NCBI GenBank assembly: GCA_946807835.1
Contig: OX327695.1
Coordinates: forward strand, 27,448,501 to 27,512,500
Reading direction: 5' to 3'
Source of the DNA: Ailanthus altissimus
Lineage: Eukaryota; Streptophyta; Magnoliopsida; Sapindales; Simaroubaceae
DNA length: 64,000 nt
Shown here: in pieces, positions 11,265 through 23,191 of the stretch
Layout: every line of letters begins with the position of its first letter
How positions within the stretch are numbered: the stretch's first letter is position 1
Made by a program: the position numbers and the translations under genes
Notes under the pieces: model-generated
Database searches by the model: none
What the model was told of the DNA's origin: nothing
What the model saw: the letters and a program-made list of their open reading frames with translations, nothing else

Positions 11265-13757
11265 ATGGAGTGTGATGCGATAGTTATTTATTTTGGAGGA
11301 AAGTAGGAGAGTTCTAGTGACGGGGAAGAAAGTTATGTTGATTATAATAATTTTGGAATTTCGGTTCCGAAAGATATTAATTTTGAAGATCTTTTAAATG
11401 CAGTATGTTATACCTTGGGAGTCGACAATGTGAAGTGTAAGGTGACTTTAAAAATCAAAATTGATGCAACGAGGTATAACCTAAAGCCTATTGAGATTAG
11501 AAATGACAATGATGTTCGATTTTTTTTAAGCGCCAATAGAATATCGTACTGTCCTTTATGTGTAACAGTGGATCCTAGAGCTCCTGTTTATGAAGATAAT
11601 GTACAGCCCTCCAATCAAAATCCACCATCAATTCATTGTCATTTTATGTCAGCTAGCGGTAGCAACCAAGTGAGCCATACATCTCTATCAGTTCCAGCAG
11701 TGGTTCCTGCAAACACAACGAACGAGTATCACAATGTTTCTCATATACCCTTTAATGAAGACCCAGCCTATACACATTACGCTTGTGATGACATTGAAAA
11801 TGTTGGGGATGTGGAAGGGGACTATGATGATGTTAGAAATGTTGATAATTTAGAAGGGGATGATTTAGCAGAAGGCGGACGTTGTTATGTTTCGACAAGC
11901 TCCCTAAATGTTGAAGCTAGAAGAATAGATTTTTGTGAAGCGGAAAATCCCTTTGCGTTTATGCCTCCAATACCACCATCAGATTTGGTCATTTCAGATA
12001 AGATATCGAGTAGTGGAATTGACGATGTGTTTGTAGGAAAGTTGTTTGATAGCAAAGACGAACTTCACCAGGCTATTAGTATGGTAGCACTTAAAGGTAA
12101 TTGGAGCTTTAAAGTGTCAAGGTCGACAAAAGATCGTTTTGAGATCAAATGTGATGATGATAGATGTCGATGGCAATTACGTGCAGTGTCGACAGATGCA
12201 AGGAAACATTTTATTGTGCGCAGAATTGATTCAAGTCACGTGTGCCAATTAGATCGATTGCGCGATGGTCATCGACAAGCAAAGTCTCGGATTATTGGAA
12301 AATTTATAAAAAATAAGTTTGCATCTGCGAGTCGACTTTATAGACCGAAGGAAATCCAAGCAGACATACGTGAGGAGTTTGGTGTGGACTTAACCTACCC
12401 TACTGCTTGGCGGTCTAAGGAGCATGCATTGGTGTTGATACGTGGTACTCCAGAGAGTTCATATAAATTACTTCCTGCATACTGTCATATATTGGAACAA
12501 CAGAACCCTGGTACAGTCACACATTTGGAGATTGACGATTGTAAGCACTTTAAATATTTCTTCATGGCTCTTGGACCATGTATTAGAGGGTTCCAGTCTT
12601 CCATCCGACCGGTTATTGCAGTTGATGGTACATTTTTAAAAAATGCATACTTGGGAACAATGTTTGTGGCTGTTTGCAAGGATGGAAACAACCAGATTTT
12701 CCCACTTGTATGGGGTATTGCTGACTCTGAAAATGATGCTTCATGAAAGTGGTTTATGGAAAAACTCCGAGGAGTTATTGGCGATCTTGCGAACCTTGTA
12801 TTTATATCTGATCGGCATGCTAGTATCGAGAAGGCCATTAAAGAGGTATTTCTTAATGTATATCATGGTGTATGCATCCATCACTTGAAGGGTAATTTGG
12901 TAGCACGATATAAGATACCATCGCATACAACAAAAGGAGGGGGATACTTGGCCTCCTATTTTGTTGCTGCCAAGGCGTATCGCATAGCTGACTTTCAAAG
13001 GGAAATATATAAGATGCGAGAAATGAAACCGGAGGCAACAAGATACTTGGAGGAAGAGGTTGGTTTTTCAAAATGGGCTCGATCAGTGAGAGCATTCAGA
13101 AGATATGACATCATGACCACCAACATTGCAGATAGCATTAACGCTGTTGCGAAGGATGCACGTGCCATGACGGTGACTGCCTTAATTGAGTGGATCCGAG
13201 AGTTAATGCAAAAATGGTTTGTTGAGAGACGTGAGGCTGCAGAAAATATGTCAAACGTCTTGACCACTTGGGCCCATAACAAGATTTGGAAGCACAATGA
13301 TGATTCTGCTCGCATGACGGTGCATGCAATAGATCGATCTCGTTTTGTTGTTAAGGACAGAAAAAGAAATGGAATAGTGGACATCCCGGGAAAGTCATGT
13401 AGTTGTCAAAAGTTTGATATGCGGCAACTACCGTGTCCTCATGCACTTGCAGTATGCAGGCAGGTCAGATTCCAGTACCAGACTCTTTGTTCGCGATATT
13501 ACACGACTGAGTGTTTGTTGCGTGCATACAGTGAACCAGTAAATCGGGTTGGTCATCCGTTAGATTGGATTGTTCCAGAGGAGTTGAGAGCTGCTGACAT
13601 CCAGCCTCCTATAGTACGTCGGCAATCAGAAAGACGTCAGAAGAATAGAATTCTATCGCAAGGTGAGGCTCCCACGAAGAATGTATGCAGTCGCTGTAAG
13701 TAGCATGGACATAATCGACAAACTTGTCGAAACCCAATTCCATTACATGGTAGTTGA
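11265..13757 (+). pseudogene. MuDR-type MULE transposase, interrupted by three stops
   Basis: One frame runs from ATG 11265 to TGA 13755-13757, broken only by TAG 11304-11306, TGA 12744-12746 and TAG 13701-13703. Domains in order are: an N-terminal PB1-like part; a MuDR DNA-binding domain (from about 12020, with the CDDDRCRWQLRA zinc-type segment); the MULE transposase core with catalytic aspartates in AVDGTFLKN and FISDRH and a downstream CIHHLKGN; a SWIM zinc finger (CSCQKFDMRQLPCPHALAVC); and a C-terminal CX2CX4HX4C knuckle. The first two stops stand where tryptophan is expected and the third where glutamine is expected, inside the knuckle. There are no frameshifts, so inactivation looks recent. 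A T-rich tract ending in CAG just before the start could be the acceptor of a leader intron. Confidence 0.93.
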
Positions 13758-14062
13758 TGTGTTCTTTATGAGTTATATTTGTATTTGTATTTTAAAGTCA
13801 TGTAGTTATGGACTTTATTTGTACTCTTATAAACATGGAAATTTTATTTTATTTTCTAAAATTTCTGGATTAAAACGGACAGAGTTTCTCCTATTTTTTC
13901 TCAAAATCTATATTTCATAAACCTGCAGAAAATACACTTCAAATATTTCTCACATCTCTTAGCTGTAAAGGGAACCTCCCGTCCCTACCCAAATCAATCA
14001 ACATCATTTTACAATCTTTATAAACATACATAAAAACATACAAATCAATCAACATCATTTCA
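13758..14062. other. Spacer between the two convergent MULE genes
   Basis: About 300 bp containing the 3' ends of both genes. A short direct repeat (ACATAAAAACATACAAATCAATC-like) occurs at about 13990-14060. There is no other feature. Confidence 0.6.
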
Positions 14063-17000
14063 CTACTTTTTTGCACATTTCCATAAGTCGGTCGCCATTT
14101 TGGTCCTAAAAAATGACCCATGCTCAGGACCAAAATCTAGGGGAAGACAACACATCAAAAACTCTATAAACATACAAACATAAACTCCACAATCTCCACT
14201 ATTCACTGTCTGTTGTGGCACTCCATCCTTTAATCTAATTACATGAAAAAGGGTTAAGTCAGGTGTAATTCGTCGTTGCTCATATAATCTACAAGCATCT
14301 AAGTAACGGGGTAACAACATAGCTAATGGCAGGACATGATTCTCAATCACGCCATCGGCAAATCCCTTGATGCTAGAATCGTAGATCAATATTTGCCGAT
14401 GCAAGATGTCCACCTCAGCCGTTACCCAATGCTGTTGATTGTAGTTGACAGGAATATAAACCTACATAAAATTCAAATAAGTCTTAGAAATAGTACTACA
14501 AGTTATAAACAAAAATAACAACATTCATACAAAATAGTACTACAAGTTATAAATAAAAATAACAACATTTACCTTATCAACCTCAATCCACATACGTGTA
14601 CCGAGTAAATCTTCTTTAGCGCCTTAAGCATATGCCATCACTTCATCACTCCATACAATGCTAGTAATGTCATTTTTGTGCTGCTCATAAAGGAGTCTAA
14701 AAGACTCCTACAAATGCAAGGCCATCGAATAATCAATAAAATTGAAATAACAAAATATAAATAATTTAATTCATCACTCACAAAGAAGTACGAATTCACA
14801 GAAGTGAACAATTGAGGCAATGCATTAGTGCAACCGTATTGCCTAAGCCGAATCACCTTCAAATACTCATTAATATGCTGCATTTAGAAACAATAACCGT
14901 CAAGTGATTCTATAAATTTATAAAAAAACTGCAAGAGGATAATTATTCAATAATTTACTTACAAAGTCATCCAGCCAACTGTGTAGCAATTCCCGAAACC
15001 ATGTCGGGTTAGCTTCTAGCCCAGGTAAGCTGACTACACCCTCATCCTTATCCATCCAAGCCTGAAACTGAACCATGATAGTCGAGTCTATCGGCTACAA
15101 CGGATTCATGTCTGCTTGAGGTTGCACTTCAATTTCAAATTTCTTCTTTTCGTGTATCCTTTGTGGAAATGGATTTGTATATGGGGTGTGCAAATACCAT
15201 GCAGGCCTATACTGTCTCCCAAATTGACTTACTCCCTTATGCGGGGCAGGCAAGATCTCAACACTTGCAGGACTGTCAATCAGTGGCTGGGGCAATATAT
15301 CATGACCAGTAGCTGGGGTCTGAAAATCATATTGACAGCCTGTCGGTGTGTTCTCTCCATACTACAATATATGTATATATTAAAATAAATAAAACTGCAA
15401 TTAAGGTAATTGTGTTTAAAATTTATTTTGCTTACCATATTATGGCTTTCGTTCTGTTGGAATGAGCATGACTGCCTAAACCACATCATCATTTGCTGCA
15501 TCTGCTGTGTAAGATCGGTCCGGAGTTGATTAACACTTGTTAAAATTTCATCTTTATCCTTGTCCATTCTTTGTAGAAGTGCAGCTTGCGCAGCTTCAGT
15601 ATGCTCAAATCTCTTAATCATCTCCTCCCGCAGCTGCTCAATCTGATGTGTTACGCCATGGTCTGCAGATGCACTGTGTTCAGACTACAAGAAACATAAT
15701 CATAGTTAATGACTTATTTAGAAATATATTAAAATTTCTCTTTAGTTAATCACGTAAATAAGTAATATACCGTTGCTCCTGCCACTGGTGCTGACATTTG
15801 TGGGTTTGTCCATTCATATCCACCCCCTCCACATCCATAACATCATCGTTAGGGTCGCTAAAATGGGCATAGGTCCTGGGGCGCTTGCTCTCGCTGAAAT
15901 CAGACATATTTGGTAAGTCCCCAGCATAACTTCCGCTTGGAATGCCTACACGTCTAGCCAGGCGCACAATTGCCTCTCTCTTCTCATGGTCTTTTGGTAC
16001 TAATTTACGATGTACCGAAAGAACCTATAAATCAACCAACCATATTAAGTTACGCTTAAAACAAAATAAAAGTTATAAACCAATATATATATTTTTCATT
16101 CATATCAACACATACCAAATCCTTTGCTAACATTGTATCCTGAACCTCATCGAACAATGGAGTCCCTCGAGTCATCCAATTCAAAATACGAGGGAAGCGA
16201 TCACCATTATGATAACCAAAAATCTCTCCGCACACTGGAATTGCCTCGAAAATCCATACCTAATATAATTATATTTAAAATATAAGTTTGACGTATACAA
16301 ACAAAATATATAATTAAGATCAAAAAGTTAAGTACATATGGCATACCAGAAATGTGTGCGAAAAGCCATATACGTTGTAACTCTCAAACTTCTTCTGTGC
16401 AAACCCTTTCCTTTTTATTTTCTCAAGTTTTTGGAATGCAGTCTTCTTAAGTGAGTTATGAAGCACGGTCCATGCAATATTGCCCCATGGATATTTATTA
16501 AACTCATCAAGGTCATCCACTAAACATAAAACAAAATTTTAAATTCCACTACGCTCGTCACGTGGAATCAAAATACGATGCACAAAATAAAATAAACTCA
16601 ACTTTACTGCATCTGCATCGTCCATTTTCTCCAAATTTAGATGTGCGTACCATTGATCAAGAAATATGTAAGATAATTTCTTTACCCCAGAAAAATATGT
16701 ATCCCATAATCGAGTGTCCAATTTCCTATGCAGCTGTTGGGCGGGAGGGTAATCTCGCATTTGTAGTCCAGTGATTAGTACAAACTCCTGCCGGCTAAAA
16801 CGGATGCGTTTCCTCCCTATGTAAAACCACATCTCATCATCTACATTAGAGGTATGCACCTCACGCAACAATAACTTGTGCACCAAAATACCAGAGAATG
16901 TCAACTCTGACATATCTAAGAAATGCCCCATACACGTCTGCCTAAATAATATTTTCTGACTTGTTGTCAGTTTATCTTTAATGCAATTTAGACCCCACAT

Positions 17001-17076
17001 CTTAGCATAAGCCGTCACTGATGCACGAAAAAACATATGCTCTGAAATTCTATATTCTTTCGATACGTTCTCTTTC
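14063..17076 (-). pseudogene. DUF1985-ULP1 (C48 cysteine protease) gene carried by the MULE, interrupted
   Basis: Eight exons are visible with GT-AG ends, all joined in phase 0: 17076-16347, 16259-16116, 16024-15771, 15684-15436, 15361-14963, 14877-14782, 14707-14573 and 14461-14063. The first is a DUF1985 domain (CMGHFLDM, IGRKRIRFSRQEFVLITGL, VDDLDEFNKYPWG). The last two form a ULP1-type protease with the full triad: His in QHWVTAEVD, Asp in LIYDSS, Cys in SGDCGVYVC. Members of this clan cleave SUMO or ubiquitin-like conjugates. The frame has stops at 16541-16539, 15097-15095 and 14626-14624, and a one-base loss in the G-run near 15825 that would restore phase if reversed. The first exon begins at an acceptor site, so an upstream exon is missing or unseen. 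The substrate and role in transposition are unknown. Confidence 0.88.
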
Positions 17077-17545
17077 CTGTAACAATAAAAAAAAATAAAC
17101 AAAATACATTAATATTAAGAAAAATAATAATCAGAGAAAGATTATTTACAGAAACAATTAATTTAACATACATAATACATTAAAAATAATTAATTACTAA
17201 CATATTAATCAATATATTATAATAAAATCAAACCAAACTTAATAATTAATTTACTAACATATTAATATTAATCAACATTAATTATATATTAAAATTAAAA
17301 TAATCATATATAATTATAATTACATAAGGTACTCACAATAATAATAAAAAATATTACAAATCAAAATTCATTTAAGCAAATTTTCCCATCTATTAGATCA
17401 ATTCCTTCTAAATAGAATTTATGAAATCTTTTATTTAATTTAAATAAAATTACATTTATCTAAATTATTAATGTAATTTTATAAATATATTTAATTAATT
17501 TAAATATAATTAAATTTAATTTAAAAAAACCTAATTCAAATAAAT
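17077..17545. other. AT-rich spacer inside the MULE
   Basis: Strongly AT-rich, with no open frame I can support. It should hold the promoter and any first exon of the minus-strand protease gene, but none is recognisable. Confidence 0.5.
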
Positions 17546-17690
17546 TCGCGCCACGTGGCGCGAATTTTGCGGCATCGCCGACGTCCACGATGCGCCTGTT
17601 GAACGCGCATCGCGGGGTCATCTCGGGTCCGCGTTGTGCGCCCGCGATGCGCGTTAAGGGTGGCCGCCGCCGTCTGCATCGCGAATATGA
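17546..17690. repeat. GC-rich subterminal repeats, right end of the MULE
   Basis: This mirrors the left end. It contains GCGCCACGTGGCGC (a palindrome at about 17549-17562), GCGCATCGCGGGGTCATCTCGGG and CCCGCGATGCGCG. On the reverse strand it reads CAGACGGCGG before the array, as at the left end. Confidence 0.75.
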
Positions 17691-18116
17691 CCCAAAAATC
17701 ACAATTTTTTGCCCATTTTCAACGTTTCTTACACCATTCAAACCCATTTTTCACATAGAATTCAATAATTTCGTCTATTGCTAACTTTAAATATAAATTT
17801 TAATAATTTTATAAACAAATTTAAAATTTTCAAAACTTAAACAAAACTCACCAAAAATCGGCCATTTTCTTTGTTTGAAGTGAGAAATCTGTTGCAAAAG
17901 CTCCGATCTATGCAGTGATAACTTCAAATTTTTTGATCTAACGAATTTTGATAATTTTTTATTTTTTTGATTGATTTTCGGATGAGGAAAAAGTTAATAG
18001 AGAAAATGGACAAATGTGTCCAAAATATTTATGTTTGGTTAATAAAATATATTTGATTTTAAATTGGTTAAAATATTATAATAAAAAAATAATGAAGTTA
18101 TTTGTGAAATTTTTCA
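17660..18116 (-). repeat. Right terminal inverted repeat of the MULE
   Basis: The reverse complement begins TGAAAAATTTCACAAATAAC and follows the left end's order of blocks. It is followed at once by AAAAAAATA (18117-18125), the right copy of the target duplication. Confidence 0.85.
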
Positions 18117-18640
18117 AAAAAAATAAGGGTTAGGGATGCCACGAACAACAAAACGTACCGTACACCACGTGGGAGAAAGAGCTTCAGCAGTGACTTTTCA
18201 CTTTTAAGCCTTTACCCTTTGCTTTAAGTTACTTAAATGCCCTTTAAAAGCTAACAAGCCAACGGTACTGCCAAGCAGAGAAGGGGGGACAAGGTTACAA
18301 TAATTAAACCTTCTCTGTATCTGTTAATTAGACAAATGTAAGGGAGCTCAATGTTAATACTCACCTTCAGCGCTTTTTATAAACCATAGACCATAGTCCC
18401 ATTTTCTTAAAATAAAATAAATAATAATTTCTAGCTTGACATTCACGAGGTCCTCTAAAGGCATTACCCGCGTTTTTGCAATCTCTGCCACTTACACACT
18501 CGTACAAGTCAAATTTCTCAGAATATTATCCTTCTTTTCAAAATTCAAGTTTATTTCCATGTAAATCCTCAATTTTTTAACTCCGAAATACTGATCAATT
18601 TAGCTGTAAATTCAGTTCTGGAGTAGTTATTTTTGCACAC
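18117..18640 (+). promoter_or_regulatory. Promoter and 5' leader region of the FHA gene
   Basis: It lies between the MULE end and the start codon. A G-box (CACGTG, 18166-18171) sits in CCACGTGG, and a telomere-like GGGTTAGGG lies at about 18127-18135. Both motif types occur in promoters of constitutively expressed plant genes. No clear TATA box was found and the transcription start is not determined. Confidence 0.5.
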
Positions 18641-21600
18641 ATGGCAGCTCTTGCTGCTGTTGCTTCAGTCTCTTCGTGGATTCCCGAAGATGACATCTTG
18701 CTGAAGAACGCCGTTGAGGTACCTAATTTTTGTAATTTAATTTCGAATTTTCTCTTAATTTAATGAACGAGAAACCCTAGGTTAGTTCTTTCGTTTTAAT
18801 GACTGTTACTAGATCAGTAGATTGGCAGTTTAGATATCAGTTCGTACGGTTTTGATCTAAATTGTCGAAACAGTCCTTGTAATCTGAATAATTTTCCGTG
18901 TTATTATGTTTGAGCTTTATGGAGCTTTATGGAGCTTTTTTTTTTTTTTTCAAAGAATCATTTGAATTGTCATTACTGATTATAAAGTTATTGTGGTTGT
19001 AAGACTCTGTTTGGCGGCTTGGAATTCTGTCATAAAAAAATTGGAATTGGACGGAATTGAAGGTTTTTTTCCTCAAGAGATCTCCCAATTTGTTCAATTC
19101 AAATTGAACTGTTCTAATTCTGTGCTACCAAAAAAACAATTTTGTTTGATGACAATAAATGTTATATATGATTTTGCATGTAGTTGCTTTAGGTATATTT
19201 AATAAGCAACAAGTATCTTGGAGAAGCCTAATCAATTTGCTGTTTCTCATATGCTTGTTGTGAGGATAGATCTTGAATTATTCATTCATTTCTTTACTTA
19301 CTATTCCATTGTGTGTTTGTGTGCGTGCACACGCAATTTCAGGCGGGTGCTTCTTTGGAAGCACTTGCGAAAGGTGCTGTGAGATTTTCCCGTAGGTTTA
19401 CGATACGAGAATTACAAGATCGGTGGCATTCTCTCCTTTATGACCCAGTTATTTCAGTGGAAGCCTCAGCTCGTATGGCTGAGTTTGAACTTTCTGCTTC
19501 ATTGAAGTCTGTTAGGTCTGGTATTGGTATGCACAATGCAGAAGTTGCTCCAAAAAGAAAAGTTGAGAGTGTCCGTAGACTATATCATGCCTTGAGGAAG
19601 AAAATTTGCACCCGACCTTTAAACTCCCCTAATGCAACCCTTTTGGGTTCACCAAATGGTAGTCACGGCAATGGAGATGGTACTGCTCGTCAAGGGAACC
19701 ATGAGACTCCAGTTGTAAATTCGGTGCTTGGAGATTGTGTTCAGAACTGTTTTGACTTTCAGGAAATGGATGTAGATCTATTGCATCATGGGGCACAAGA
19801 TAATAATTTAGTCCAAGAATCAGTAGAGCATGACATTTTTTTCCAGAAAAATGCAAACGAAGATCCTGCTCATATTCTGGGAGAGACTTTTGTTGATTTT
19901 GCAAATTGTCCAGGTGTTGACGGAATGGGACCCTCCAATGCATTGCCAGAAAGTGAGACTTCATTTCACTCATTGGGATATTCATCTCCACAGCCCAGGA
20001 CACCTCTCTGGAAAACAATTGAGGATATTCCAGCACCTGCAATGCCAATCAGCTTGAGCCATGCAGATAAAGGTCAGTGTTCAGAAGAGACATTTGTACT
20101 TCTTGATGATTTGGATGAGAAGAAAACAAGTTTATCTGCTGTCTCAGAAAGTTATTTAGCTGTTCTTTCAGACTCTCTTTTAAACTTAGAGAATGAAGAA
20201 GAGCTTCATCCCACAGGTGCAGATGAGAAGGACGCTATCTACAAGTCTTATTGTGATGGAAATAACCCAATATTATCTAGTTCTGCTAAACATGCTCATG
20301 AAGATCATGTACCTGATGTTAAAGAACCTGAGACATCCCCTGTAATCCCTAATGGTTCAAGGCATGCAGAATTGGAGGTTATTGTCGACCAATCGCTCTC
20401 TGGCAATGGGGATAAACATGGTATGTGCTGTTCAGAAGTCAATGTGCCATCATCTACATTAACAAGAAATTGTCAGTCTCATGAACTCCCAGATAGAGAG
20501 ATGGAATGCCTATTGAATAGTGAAGACCCAGAAATCCCTTGCAACGACGATTTTATCTCAGGTAATGTGGTTGCTTCTTCTGCAATGCAAGCACGATATA
20601 AAGAGGCTAGTGACTTGGCTTCCTCTGCCACCCAGAAGAACAATGAACAGATGCTAAGCAAAGTGAAGAAAGAAGACAATTCTGCTCAACATTTTACTGC
20701 TTTCAGAATGGGAGGAACAGACTTGTTTCCAGGAAGCAATCACAACCATCCACATTTTAGCTGCGGAATCAAATGCAAGTCTCTTGATGTTAACTGTCCT
20801 GCTGGTGTCTCTAGACAAGCTAACAATGCCCATGCAGATCGAAGCCAATACAGATCGATACTTGCCACCCAAAAGTCTGTTGCTCATGGAGGACAGGAGC
20901 AAGAGCCATTTCATGCTTGCAATGTCTCAGATCTGCCATTACATGTGAAATCAAGTTCCACTGCAAACACCTCTGCTGAACCAAAAGCAATTCCCTTAAC
21001 CTTAGATCAGGAAGCATTAATAGATCAGGAACAATCTGAGAGTGATGAGGACATTCCATACTTTTCTGTTATTGAATCTATGGTAAATCTTGCTAATTCT
21101 ATAATGAGGGGATTCATGTTTTCATTTTCCTTTTTAAAGTTTTATGTTATTTATTTTATTATCTTTCCTTTCAGATACTGGATATGGATTTATGCCCAGA
21201 TGATTCAGATCAATGTTTTAGTAAAGAAGGTAGTCCTTCAGGAGCTCAGTTCAATTAGCTTATAACATTTCTCTAATACAGTAATGTCTTATTAGAAATT
21301 ATTTTTTAGAAACTCCACCATTATAGCATACGTACATTTTATTATGACCTACCTTTTTTTTGGGTTTGTAATGTGATTAAGTTTTCTTCTACATTATATA
21401 TTTGTCTTACTGTGATTTTTATTCAAAACGGGCTTCACCAGTGGCTATATATTATTCTATGCATAGAGATGAGTGTAAATTAGATGAATTTTTGCTCAAG
21501 GTAATCATTTTAGTTGATTTTCTTTCCTTTAAATGCCTAGTGTCAAAGTATCAACACGACGATAGCAAGAGGGCTATCATAAGGTTGGAACAGTGTGCTC

Positions 21601-23191
21601 GATCTGCTATGCAAAGAGCTATTGCTTACCAAGGTGCGCTTGCTATCTTTTACGGCCGCCGTTTGAAGCATTATATGAAGGCAACTGAGGTATTTGTTTT
21701 CTAACAAACTTTGACCTTTCTTTCCTCAGTTTTACATTTTAAAGTTCATTTGCAGCATTTAGGAGACTGTTCGATTGCTTGATGATAATGCCCCTCTATT
21801 AAGCGTACTTTGGTGTAGTTGGGACTATCAAACCATAAGAATGTAGGAGATACATCCGCACCGGTCTAGAAAGTAGTAAAATGTAAATGGCTTAAGTTAT
21901 ATTTATTTGAAATATGCTAAAAGTCTTTTAGTTTGTTTAACCTTGACAAAATATATATGGCTTATGGTTGCATCTGTTTTCCTACTGACCTGAAAGGTTC
22001 AGGCTGCCTTATGCATTTCTTATTCAGCCATTTGGATTTAAATGTGAATTCTGGTGAGATTGATGATATGTAATTGATGGAAACCTCGAATTCCTTAAAT
22101 CATAGCTTTGTTAATGCAGAGGATTAATGCTAACCTAACTCTATATAAACATGGATGTTATATACTATTTTCTCTTCTGTACCATATATTCAGGCAATTT
22201 TGACGCAAAAATGTTCTCTTCTTCCTAGTGTAACCTCTTTCTACTCTATAGATCATACTTGGCAGAGCAACAGATGATACTGATGTTGATGTCGACTTGG
22301 GAAGAGAAGGGCCTGCTAACAAAATATCTAGACGACAGGTGACTTTTTTTCGGTTTCCTTATTGTGATTCTTCTCATACTTGCATTTCTCATTCACTGCC
22401 AAGATCTTTAGTTGATGTTGTCAATTTGTAATGAGGAAAACATATTAGTTCTTATTGGTCTATGAACGGACACGAAGTGCATGGGTATAGATTTTCTTTG
22501 CTAGGTGACTCGTATATAATAATAATCAGATTAGGGAAAGGGCAAGAATGTAGATTAATGATTAAGCACTGTTAAAGTGATTGAATATTTTCAGGTGATT
22601 CTTTTTCTCTGGTTGTTTTTACCAGAGACCTACAGGCAATTTTATAGATCAAAGGTGAGAAACTAATTCTATTTTGGGGCATGCTGTTTGAGATTCAAGG
22701 GCCTTTGCTGCTATAAATTTGGTGTTCATAATTTTTACTTGGCTCTTGAATCAAATCCCTTGATTTTCTTTTACTTGCCCTGAATTTTCCTTAAGTGTAA
22801 AATTTGTGTTGATCATTTCTGCTAGGCACTTGTAAAGATGGAACAAGATGGCTCCTTCTCTTTGAAGAATCTTGGTAAGAGTTCCATATTTTTGAACGGC
22901 AAAGAAATTCTTACAGGACAGACTGTGACACTAAGTTCAAGTAGTTTGATTGAGGTACACTTGCTTCCATCTTCATATACTTTTTATTCTAGCTTATGGC
23001 TGTGAAGTGTGCACTAACTTTTATGCCTTGACAATGCACTTTCTAAATGGGCAATGGTTTATTTGCAGATCAGGGAAATGGCATTCATGTTTGAAATAAA
23101 TCATAAATCTGTGAGGGAGTATGTGGCAAATGTCACCAAAAGAAACCAAGAAAAGAACACCAATTTTCAATGGTCCGAAGGGGTTCCATGA
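18641..23191 (+). CDS. Nuclear FHA-domain protein with MCRS1-like N-terminus
   Basis: Seven exons with GT-AG introns: 18641-18718, 19343-21082, 21175-21229, 21541-21689, 22252-22338, 22826-22954 and 23069-23191. Together they give 2,361 nt, exactly 786 codons plus stop, and the frame is kept at every join. The start MAALAAV.. is the first ATG of the leader and opens an MCRS_N domain (residues about 12-110; WIPEDDILLKNAVE, RFSRRFTIRELQDRWHSLLYD). Residues about 120-600 are low-complexity and acidic, and probably disordered. A helical segment (KRAIIRLEQCARSAMQRAIA) leads into a C-terminal FHA domain (about 665-770) with LGRAT, SRRQ, KNLGKSSIFLNG and IREMAFMFEIN. FHA domains bind phosphothreonine. 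Animal MCRS1 is a nuclear protein of INO80/NSL complexes; Arabidopsis relatives include EMB1967. The exact target is unknown. The frame is intact. Confidence 0.93.

Larger units (their letters stand above)
10601..18116. mobile_element. Mutator-like element (MULE) with MuDR transposase and a DUF1985-ULP1 protease gene
   Basis: The 7.5-kb element is bounded by long inverted ends and a 9-bp duplication. The plus strand carries a MuDR-type transposase and the minus strand a multi-exon DUF1985-ULP1 protease gene; their 3' ends converge about 300 bp apart. MULEs that carry a ULP1-like (C48) gene are an established plant group, first described as KAONASHI elements in Arabidopsis, and this looks like a relative. 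Both genes are interrupted, so this copy could not mobilise itself. The clear ends, matching duplication and preserved splice sites suggest moderate age. Assignment is secure from the sequence; the exact lineage is inference. Confidence 0.92.

Noticed and set aside
10971..11275. Overlapping GC-rich open frames at the left MULE end
   Set aside because: They arise in the CpG-rich subterminal repeat on both strands and have no domains.
16521..16541. A very short intron separating two DUF1985 exons
   Set aside because: The two open pieces are in the same frame and separated by a single stop codon; 33 bp is too short for a plant intron.
21402..21500. Additional exon of the FHA gene
   Set aside because: An acceptor and donor are present, but joining 21229 directly to 21541 restores a GTG codon and keeps the conserved helix in frame.
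22595..22660. Extra exon in the FHA gene after SRRQ (the region reading VILFLWLFL)
   Set aside because: It would break the FHA fold; direct joining of 22338 to 22826 keeps the frame and the domain.
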